Shown piece after piece: positions 1 to 4,821 of a stretch of 7,308 bases of DNA (the first letter of the stretch is position 1; every line of letters starts with the position of its first letter). The translations under genes and the position numbers were made by a program. The notes beneath the pieces are model-generated. The model ran no database searches. It saw nothing but the letters and a program-made list of their open reading frames with translations, and was not told the DNA's origin. Source of the DNA: a bacterium UBP9_UBA1432 (GTDB lineage: Bacteria; Vulcanimicrobiota; Xenobia; Xenobiales; Xenobiaceae). The DNA lies in NCBI GenBank assembly GCA_002329445.1, contig DCTU01000408.1:2274-9581 (forward strand). Reading direction: 5' to 3'.

Positions 1-734
1 AGCGGGCCGCCGGAGTTCCCCGGGTTGATCGCAGCATCGGTCTGCAGGAGGTCGCTCAGGGCCTGGGAGGCATCGGCCAGGCGTCGCCCTCGGGCAGAGA
101 GCACGCCCACGGTGGCGGTCTGTCCGATTCCCAGGGGATTGCCCAGGGCGACCACCCAGTCCCCGGTCCGCATCCCCTCTGAGCTCTCCAGGTGGGCCAC
201 CGGGAAAGGCTTGGGATCGTCGATCTTCAGGATGGCCAGATCGGTCAGGGGATCGGTGCCCAGGATCCGAGCCGGGAATTGCCGGTCATCGGCCAACGTC
301 ACGGTGATGCCCTGGGCCTGGCGGATCACGTGGTTGTTGGTCAAAACCACCCCGTCGGGGCTGACCAGGACTCCGGTGCCCATCCCCTGGGGGATTTCCT
401 CCACCTGGGTCTCGCCCCAGTATCCGGGCCCGAAAGGACCATCCTGGATGACGCGGCGGCGGACCCGGACGGTGGTGTCGATGTTCACCACGGCCGGTTC
501 GACCCGGGCCACGGCGTCGGCCACGCTGTCGGGTGGCATCCCCTGGGGCGTGGAGGACCGGATCGGGGCCGCGGTGGGCAGGGGGGCCGGTCCGGCCACG
601 ATGCCCGGCCGTGCTGGAGGCGCCTGACGGAACCAGACGGCCAACAGGATCAGTCCGGCTCCGACGACGACCCCCAGAAGGCCGGCCAGAAGGGCGATGA
701 GAGCGTTCCCTCGGATGTTGAAACGACGGGTCAT
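1..734 (-). CDS. Membrane-anchored HtrA/trypsin-like serine protease (3' end cut by window edge)
   Basis: Seen: an open frame of 244 codons runs from ATG 732-734 off the left edge. Residues about 9-35 form one strongly hydrophobic segment after a basic N-terminus (MTRRF), which fits a signal anchor with the catalytic domain in the periplasm. All three catalytic residues of a chymotrypsin-fold (S1C) protease are visible: His135 in TNNHVI, Asp165 in TDLAILKID and Ser241 in NPGNSGGP. The oxyanion-loop context and the preceding QTDAAINPG are typical of DegP/DegS/HtrA proteins. Known: this family degrades or senses misfolded envelope proteins, usually with one or two C-terminal PDZ domains. Those would lie beyond the edge, so the exact subtype (DegP, DegS or PDZ-less) is open. 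A GGAGG at 743-747, 8 nt before the start, supports the chosen ATG. The gene lies 70 nt downstream of rsfS on the same strand and is probably last or late in that operon. Confidence 0.95.
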   Translation of the reverse strand, partial: MTRRFNIRGNALIALLAGLLGVVVGAGLILLAVWFRQAPPARPGIVAGPAPLPTAAPIRSSTPQGMPPDSVADAVARVEPAVVNIDTTVRVRRRVIQDGPFGPGYWGETQVEEIPQGMGTGVLVSPDGVVLTNNHVIRQAQGITVTLADDRQFPARILGTDPLTDLAILKIDDPKPFPVAHLESSEGMRTGDWVVALGNPLGIGQTATVGVLSARGRRLADASQALSDLLQTDAAINPGNSGGP

Positions 735-754
735 TGGAATGGCCTCCGGGCCAT
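731..754 (-). other. Seven-codon upstream ORF ending on the protease start (ATGA overlap)
   Basis: Seen: ATG at 752-754 opens the frame M-A-R-R-P-F-Q, and its TGA stop at 731-733 overlaps the protease ATG (732-734) as ATGA. Its codons cover the hairpin and Shine-Dalgarno of the protease. No good Shine-Dalgarno precedes the mini-ORF: the nearest G-rich run, about 10 nt or more upstream, is GGCGGCG-like. Translation is therefore doubtful. If it were translated, ribosomes would open the hairpin and could re-initiate at the protease start. Confidence 0.25.
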
Positions 755-755
755 T
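738..755 (-). promoter_or_regulatory. Hairpin over the Shine-Dalgarno of the protease gene
   Basis: Seen on the plus strand: AATGGCC (738-744), TCCG (745-748), GGCCATT (749-755), a perfect 7-bp inverted repeat with a 4-nt loop. In the mRNA the loop reads CGGA and the 3' arm starts GGCC, so the GGAGG Shine-Dalgarno is half in the loop and half in the stem, 8 nt before the AUG. Inference: folding would limit ribosome access to the protease message. The structure also lies between rsfS and the protease, but no U-tract follows it, so it is not an intrinsic terminator. Confidence 0.55.
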
Positions 756-804
756 GTCGAGCCACGCGCCGCCGGGGTGGGGCGCGAATGCTGGGGTCAG
801 ATGG

Positions 805-1194
805 CTAGCGCCTCGAGCCGGGAGCGGGCTGGGAATCCGGTCGGTAGACCACCGGAGCCTCGCGCCACAGGCCTTCCAGATCGTAGAATTCGCGCTCGCG
901 GTCCATGAACAGGTGCACCACGACCACGCCATAGTCCAGCAGGATCCAGGCGCCCTCGCGCATCCCCTGGATGCTCTTGGGCTGAAGCCCCTCGGCCGAG
1001 AGCATCTCGTCGATGTTGCGCGCCACCTCTCGGGTCTGGACCCGCGTCGGGGCGCTGGCCAGGACGAAGTAGTCGCAGAGGATCGAGACGTTTTGAAGGT
1101 CCAGGACCACCACGTCATGGGTCAGTTTCTCGTCGCACAGGTCGGCGATGCGCCTGGCCAGTTCCAGTGTTTCCACTCTGTGTTTCCTTTCCAT
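805..1194 (-). CDS. rsfS: Ribosomal silencing factor RsfS (YbeB/iojap family)
   Basis: A 129-residue protein, a normal length for the family. Seen: the iojap/RsfS domain spans residues about 8-118, with VVLDLQNVSILCDYFVLAS early on (family pattern D-x-x-x-x-S-x-x-x-DYFV), then TREVARNID, then the hallmark GxxEGxWILLDYG followed by VVVHLF and REFYDLEGLW. Known: RsfS binds ribosomal protein uL14 on the 50S subunit and blocks joining to the 30S subunit, damping translation in starvation and stationary phase. It acts in the cytoplasm. It follows nadD by 60 nt; nadD and rsfS are neighbours in very many bacteria, which supports both calls. The start has GGAGG 6 nt upstream, but that sequence is inside a hairpin (1199-1215). 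The last ten or so residues (PDSQPAPGSRR) look like a disordered tail. Confidence 0.97.
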   Translation of the reverse strand: MERKHRVETLELARRIADLCDEKLTHDVVVLDLQNVSILCDYFVLASAPTRVQTREVARNIDEMLSAEGLQPKSIQGMREGAWILLDYGVVVVHLFMDREREFYDLEGLWREAPVVYRPDSQPAPGSRR

Positions 1195-1198
1195 TCGG

Positions 1199-1215
1199 GC
1201 CCTCCCCGGGAGGGC
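1199..1215 (-). promoter_or_regulatory. Hairpin burying the rsfS Shine-Dalgarno
   Basis: Seen on the plus strand: GCCCTCC (1199-1205), CCG (1206-1208), GGAGGGC (1209-1215). This is a perfect 7-bp stem, six of its pairs G-C, with a 3-nt loop; the repeat is symmetric and reads the same way on the mRNA strand. On the mRNA the GGAGG of the 3' arm is the only good Shine-Dalgarno for rsfS and lies 6 nt before the AUG (1192-1194), so folding hides it completely. No U-tract follows, so it is not an intrinsic terminator for nadD. Inference: rsfS translation is structurally limited or depends on ribosomes arriving from nadD. Confidence 0.6.
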
Positions 1216-1254
1216 ATTGTTGCAGCCTTCGGGCCGGATTCCTGCTGCCGGGCT

Positions 1255-1887
1255 TCAGGCCGGTTCGGATGATCGGGGTCCGAGGGGCAGATACAGGCCC
1301 ATCTTGCGGATGTGGTTGTAGACCGGCTCGCTGACCAGGTATCGGAAGGCCTGCCCCGCGCGAATCCGGGCCCGGATGTCGGTGGCCGAGATTTGCAGCC
1401 CGGGGATCTCCAACCAGCGGACCTTCCCTCGGTTGCTCAGGCCCAGTCCGTCCAATCGGGCCTCCAGGTCCTGACGGGTGGAACCGGGTCGGGCCAGGAC
1501 CACGAACGAGTCCAGAAGGCCCAGGAGGTCGTCCAGGCGGTGCCAGTCCCCCAGCAGCGAGTCGGCCCCGGCCAGGAAGGTGAAGGTCCGCCCCGGTTGC
1601 TCCCGGCGCAGGGCCGAGACGGTGTCGAACGTGTAGGAGACCTCCGGGCGGTCCAGCTCGATCGGACTGCAGGTGAACCGGGGGTTTCCGCTGACGGCCA
1701 TGCAGACCATCGCGTAGCGATCTCGCGCGGGTGCCATCTCCTGCACATCCTGGCGATGGGGGGGGACCTGGTTGGGGATGAAGTCCACCCGGTCCAACGC
1801 GAGGCGCACCCGGGCCTCCTCGGCCACGTAGAGGTGGCCCAGGTGGATCGGGTTGAAGGTTCCACCCATCAGGCCGACGCCGGGCAT
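1255..1887 (-). CDS. nadD: Nicotinate-nucleotide adenylyltransferase NadD
   Basis: A 210-residue protein of typical length. It transfers AMP from ATP to nicotinate mononucleotide to give deamido-NAD, the penultimate step of NAD synthesis in the cytoplasm. Seen: the nucleotidyltransferase P-loop-like motif GGTFNPIHLGHL at residues 8-19 with the HxGH pair His15/His18; the substrate loop IPNQVPPHR at 37-45; SYTFDTV at 84-90; FLAGADSLL at 104-112; and the second ATP-binding motif ISATDIR at 166-172 (family ISSTxIR). The C-terminal VYNHIRKMGLY is also typical. ATG 1885-1887 gives the correct spacing before the GGTF motif and has an in-frame stop just upstream (TAG at 1894-1896). ATG codon 7 is the only other Met but would leave no room for the first strand. 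The nearest good Shine-Dalgarno (1909-1913) is unusually far away (see the hairpin at 1893-1909). The gene lies 74 nt after lptD and 60 nt before rsfS. Confidence 0.97.
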   Translation of the reverse strand: MPGVGLMGGTFNPIHLGHLYVAEEARVRLALDRVDFIPNQVPPHRQDVQEMAPARDRYAMVCMAVSGNPRFTCSPIELDRPEVSYTFDTVSALRREQPGRTFTFLAGADSLLGDWHRLDDLLGLLDSFVVLARPGSTRQDLEARLDGLGLSNRGKVRWLEIPGLQISATDIRARIRAGQAFRYLVSEPVYNHIRKMGLYLPLGPRSSEPA

Positions 1888-1892
1888 GCGTC

Positions 1893-1913
1893 GCTAGTTT
1901 TCCACCAGCCTCC
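1893..1913 (-). promoter_or_regulatory. nadD ribosome binding site with hairpin between Shine-Dalgarno and start
   Basis: Seen: the only strong Shine-Dalgarno before nadD is GGAGG (plus-strand CCTCC at 1909-1913), 21 nt from the AUG, too far for normal initiation. Between them the mRNA reads GCUGGU-GGAAA-ACUAGC (plus 1909-1893), a 6-bp stem with one G-U pair and a 5-nt loop. Folding removes 17 nt and leaves GGAG followed by GACGC and AUG, an ordinary spacing. Inference: a structured spacer. Such Shine-Dalgarno-to-start bridging hairpins are known in other systems. An unrecognised weak Shine-Dalgarno is the alternative. Confidence 0.4.
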
Positions 1914-1923
1914 GCAAGCCCTG

Positions 1924-1938
1924 CCCCGAAGTCCGGGG
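1924..1938 (-). other. Short inverted repeat after lptD
   Basis: Seen on the plus strand: CCCCG (1924-1928), AAGTC, CGGGG (1934-1938). It begins 23 nt beyond the lptD stop codon, in the lptD-nadD gap. No T-run follows on either strand, so it is not a standard intrinsic terminator. It could be a 3'-end stabilising or partial attenuating structure, or simply reflect base composition. Confidence 0.3.
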
Positions 1939-1961
1939 AGTGGGCGAGTCGTCGTGCCCCC

Positions 1962-4013
1962 TCAGCGCACGAAGGCGTTGGGCATGTACTGGGGCAGGAT
2001 CGGGTCGTGGGTGTTGGGCCCGATGCTGACCGGCTGCAGCGGGAATGCCTTCAGGCTGAACTGCAGGAAGAACTCGTTCTGCACGCCCCGGTAGACCAGG
2101 CTGGTGATCGAGTCGTGGTCCTCGAGGTTGAGCTGGTAGTCCTGATAGGTCAGGCGGCTGTTGACCAGGTCATACACGCTCCAGTGGCTGAGCGACAGCC
2201 CCGGGGTGATCTGCATCTTGATGCCGGCGTCCACGTTGCGCCAGATCGAGGTGTTGGGGTCGTAGCTGGAGGCGGCGGTGATCCTCCAGTCCGGACCGGG
2301 CCGGAAGTCGACCCGGGGGGTCACGGACTGGAACTGGTCGTGACGCAGGTCGTACCCGCCCAGGATCGACACGCTGAACTTGTCTGCCTGGCTGATCTCC
2401 AGCCCCCCGGTCAGGTTCTCGAAGGGGTAGACGAAGTCGTGCTGGAAGGGCGTGTAGCCTTCGGGGAGCTGCCAGTTGTAGTCCAGACGCAAGGCGCCCA
2501 TCTCACCCAGGTGTTGCAACCAGCCCACTCGGGTGGCCAGGACGTACTGCGATTCTCCGCTGCCATAGAAGAGCTGGCGCAACCCGCCGCCCACCATGAA
2601 TCGGCCCGAGTCGTAGTCCAACGTCTGGTCGGGGACCTGCACGCGCAGATCGGCGCGTTGGGTCTGGAACATGCTGGGACTCTCCTGGACCTGGCCAAAA
2701 GAGGCGGCGGCCAGGATCGGCACGGGGCCCAGGTGCAGGGGGCGGCTGCGGAACGAGAGCTCGGGGTTCCGGTTCATGAAGAAGGTCTGCTGGCCGGAAG
2801 TGTTCTCGACCATCAGCTCGCTGTCGAAAAGCTCGCCGACGTGGCGCAGTCCGCCCAGGTAGTGGAACCTCTCGGTGCGGGTGAACCCGGTGGAGGCGGT
2901 GACCAGGTCGGCGGCCCAGATCGTCAGGAGTTCGGGAGTGAGCTCCTTGTTGTAGGACATCCTCCAGGTGGTGTTCCGGTCGGGACCGGTCTTGTTGAGG
3001 TTGTGGGAGAATTGCAGGGCGCTGCCCGGGGCGTAGCGGGTGGCGCTGAGATACGAACTGAGGTTGTCCGGCGATTCGAAGCCCGGGATCTCGGTGCGGT
3101 TGGAGTTGAAGTTCCAGGCGATCTGGGTGTAGTCATCGGGGCGGTAGTACAGGTCGTTGCGGACTTCGTAGCGCTCGCGGTCGGCCGCCCCGTTCTGGTG
3201 ATACGTGTAGAAGGTGCCTTCACCTCTGCCGCCCAGGGTGTAGAAATGTTCCAGGCCGCGGCCGATCCCGGTCTTGGAGTAGTAGTCCAGAAGCACCCGG
3301 CCGTTGTTGTCCCGATCGAAGGCGTAGTCCAGGGCACTGCGCACGAAGAGCCCATCGGTGGAGTTGGAGCCCACCTGGGGAATCTGGCTGCGGCGGCGCT
3401 GGTCGCGGGGGTCCAGCGAGAGGTTCAGGGTCGGCACCGTGGCGATCCGGCGCCCGTGCCAGGTGAAGCTGGTGTTGGCGGCCAGCAACCGGTCCTCGGG
3501 GTAGATCTCCACGAGCTCGGAGTGGAAGTTGTAGTGCCAGTCGCCAGGCGAGGTGTCGCAGGTGGTGAAGGTGGCGTCCAGCAGTTCGACCTTCTCGGCG
3601 GTCCAGTTCACCTTTTCGGCCCAGAAGAAGACGTCGCGGTCCAGCGACCCTCCCTCCATGCTGAAGTCCCGACCCTGGCCCGCGGCCTTGAGCATGTGTG
3701 CGGTGCGGGTCTGGGGATCCCACGTCAGGGTCTCGGCCGCGATGAAGCTGTCCTTGTAGTAGAAGACACACTCCCGTGTGGCGGTGATCCGGCCGGTGGC
3801 GCGATCCATCTCGAGGCGCTGGCACAGCAGGCGGGCTCCCTCGATGTCGACGGCCACGTGACCCTCGGCGACCACCTTCTCGGGGGTCGAGTGGACCCGG
3901 TCGGCGGTCAGGTGGGCGGGCTCGGCGGGACCGGCCGTGACGGGGGAGATCAAGCACAAACAGGCCAGCGCCCCGCAAATCAGCCAGAAGAGCCCACTGC
4001 GGAAGGCGCGCAT
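1962..4013 (-). CDS. lptD: LPS-assembly outer-membrane protein LptD
   Basis: 683 residues from ATG 4011-4013. LptD is the outer-membrane barrel that receives LPS from the periplasmic Lpt bridge and delivers it to the cell surface. Seen: a Sec signal peptide (MRAFRSG, then a hydrophobic core) with a likely cleavage after VTA at residue 27. An LptA/OstA-like beta-jellyroll follows at about 35-145 (LTADRV, VVAEGHVAVD, ATGRITATRE, LTWDPQTRTAHM). Next come the LptD-typical FTTCDTSPGDWHY (about 149-161), LAANTSFTWHGRRIATVPT and SQIPQVGSNSTDGLFV, and then a long Tyr/Trp/Phe-rich stretch of alternating strands to the C-terminus (barrel). The frame stays open upstream to 4148, but that extension overlaps the lipoprotein gene and would block the signal peptide; AAGGGG 6 nt before 4013 supports the shorter start. 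Mature cysteines are only C64, C82 and C152, and the barrel has none. Sequence divergence from E. coli LptD is high, but the domain order is right. Confidence 0.92.
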   Translation of the reverse strand: MRAFRSGLFWLICGALACLCLISPVTAGPAEPAHLTADRVHSTPEKVVAEGHVAVDIEGARLLCQRLEMDRATGRITATRECVFYYKDSFIAAETLTWDPQTRTAHMLKAAGQGRDFSMEGGSLDRDVFFWAEKVNWTAEKVELLDATFTTCDTSPGDWHYNFHSELVEIYPEDRLLAANTSFTWHGRRIATVPTLNLSLDPRDQRRRSQIPQVGSNSTDGLFVRSALDYAFDRDNNGRVLLDYYSKTGIGRGLEHFYTLGGRGEGTFYTYHQNGAADRERYEVRNDLYYRPDDYTQIAWNFNSNRTEIPGFESPDNLSSYLSATRYAPGSALQFSHNLNKTGPDRNTTWRMSYNKELTPELLTIWAADLVTASTGFTRTERFHYLGGLRHVGELFDSELMVENTSGQQTFFMNRNPELSFRSRPLHLGPVPILAAASFGQVQESPSMFQTQRADLRVQVPDQTLDYDSGRFMVGGGLRQLFYGSGESQYVLATRVGWLQHLGEMGALRLDYNWQLPEGYTPFQHDFVYPFENLTGGLEISQADKFSVSILGGYDLRHDQFQSVTPRVDFRPGPDWRITAASSYDPNTSIWRNVDAGIKMQITPGLSLSHWSVYDLVNSRLTYQDYQLNLEDHDSITSLVYRGVQNEFFLQFSLKAFPLQPVSIGPNTHDPILPQYMPNAFVR

Positions 4014-4075
4014 GGCCCGCCCCTTTCGCACGGCCTCGGCCTTGTCCTGCGCTGTCGGTGCCTTGGGGACGGGCC
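4014..4075 (-). promoter_or_regulatory. lptD leader: ribosome binding site paired with the end of the upstream gene
   Basis: Seen: on the plus strand GGCCCG (4014-4019) plus CCCC (4020-4023) are complementary to CGGGCC (4070-4075) plus GGGG (4065-4068), with A4069 bulged. That makes ten base pairs around a 41-nt loop that itself contains GGCC-TC-GGCC and GCAC/GTGC. In the mRNA the 3' arm is the GGGGCGGGCC directly before the lptD AUG and includes part of its Shine-Dalgarno (AAGGGG). The 5' arm begins at the last base of the lipoprotein UAG stop. Inference: a ribosome finishing the lipoprotein would open the stem, so lptD would be translationally coupled to it. Confidence 0.5.
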
Positions 4076-4821
4076 TATTCGGATTGGCTGACCACCTCGA
4101 ACCTGGCGATGTCGAAGTTGGTGTAGGGCAAGGCGGGGGGTAGATCATCTCGGGTGATCCAGTCGTTGAGGGGGTCGTCGGGGTAGTAGGAGGGCAAGGG
4201 GCTGACCGCGCCCGTCCCCTTCTGGACCTGCAGGGTCTGCTGGGTATTGGAGGCCAACCCGGGCCCCGGGCCCATGGTATCGAGGATCCTCCCCAGGATC
4301 GAGTTCTGGTAGTTGTCGGTCGTCACCAGGTGCGCGGTGAAGCGGTTGGCAACCACGAACTGGTTGAGGAAGTTCGTCGATTCCCCCACGTCCAGGACCA
4401 CCCGCCACTGCCTGCGGTCGGCCGAGACGCTGCTGGCGGCGTTCAGGCTGCCCGCCTGCGTAAAGGTGAACCCCGGATTGGGAAGGTTGGCCTGGCGATG
4501 GAACCAGTCCACGTTGTTGCCATCGAAGCGGATGAAGTCCGTGAACGTGTCCAGGTTGGTGACCTCGATGGGCTCTCCCTGGGCGTTGATCAGGATGGCG
4601 TAGTAGCCCTGGCCGGTCCGGTCGATCACCCCATTGGGGTTGACCGTGACGGTAAAGTGGAGGAATCGGGGCCCGGAGCTGCCCCCCGCGATCGAGTTCT
4701 CGGAGGGGCCCGAGGCGCATCCGGCAACCCCCAGGGCGCCCAGAAGGACCAGGATGGGAAGCCAACCTCGGATTCCGGCGCCGAGCCTGGCAAGCAGAGG
4801 AAGACGACGATGTCTGTGCAT
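4075..4821 (-). CDS. Outer-membrane-type lipoprotein of unknown function
   Basis: 248 residues from ATG 4819-4821. I do not recognise the family. Seen: a very basic start (MHRHRR), a hydrophobic core at about 20-33, and a lipobox V-A-G-C with the modified Cys at residue 35. Residue +2 is Ala, so retention in the inner membrane by a +2 Asp is not expected. The mature 214 residues have no further membrane segment and look rich in beta strands: FLHFTVTVNPNG, GYYAILINAQGEPIEV, then TDFIRFDGNNVDWFHRQ and QWRVVLDVG, with Gly/Pro/Asn turns and an acidic, aromatic end (DIARFEVVSQSE). The frame stays open upstream to 6858 antisense to lnt, but nothing before the ATG looks coding. It sits 61 nt upstream of lptD and is probably co-transcribed with it. 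That place suggests a role in envelope assembly, perhaps as an LptD partner, but the sequence does not show an LptE signature. Confidence 0.85.
   Translation of the reverse strand: MHRHRRLPLLARLGAGIRGWLPILVLLGALGVAGCASGPSENSIAGGSSGPRFLHFTVTVNPNGVIDRTGQGYYAILINAQGEPIEVTNLDTFTDFIRFDGNNVDWFHRQANLPNPGFTFTQAGSLNAASSVSADRRQWRVVLDVGESTNFLNQFVVANRFTAHLVTTDNYQNSILGRILDTMGPGPGLASNTQQTLQVQKGTGAVSPLPSYYPDDPLNDWITRDDLPPALPYTNFDIARFEVVSQSE
4761..4791. promoter_or_regulatory. Interrupted dyad just upstream of lnt
   Basis: Seen on the plus strand: GCCA (4761-4764), AC, CTCGG (4767-4771), a 9-nt centre, CCGAG (4781-4785), CC, TGGC (4788-4791). The two arms are symmetric, with matching 2-nt interruptions. It ends 18 bp before the lnt ATG, inside the signal-peptide codons of the lipoprotein. 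It could be a protein-binding dyad for the divergent pair or a hairpin in the lnt leader. Codon choice in a G+C-rich gene is the plain alternative. Confidence 0.3.

Noticed and set aside
1199..1215. Intrinsic terminator after nadD
   Set aside because: The stem is strong but no U-run follows, and it coincides with the rsfS Shine-Dalgarno.
2007..4091. 694-residue plus-strand ORF antisense to lptD
   Set aside because: It is a Val/Gly/Glu-rich shadow with no domain or signal I can recognise, exactly opposite a convincing LptD.
4014..4148. Longer LptD N-terminus from 4148
   Set aside because: It would place 45 Pro-rich residues before an obvious signal peptide and overlap the lipoprotein gene.
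4256..4273. Palindromic C/G run in the lipoprotein gene
   Set aside because: It is explained by consecutive Gly-Pro codons (MGPGPG) in the protein.
4330..4809. Upstream in-frame extension of lnt
   Set aside because: It is antisense to the lipoprotein gene and adds a non-membrane N-terminus unknown in Lnt; a start with Shine-Dalgarno exists at 4810.
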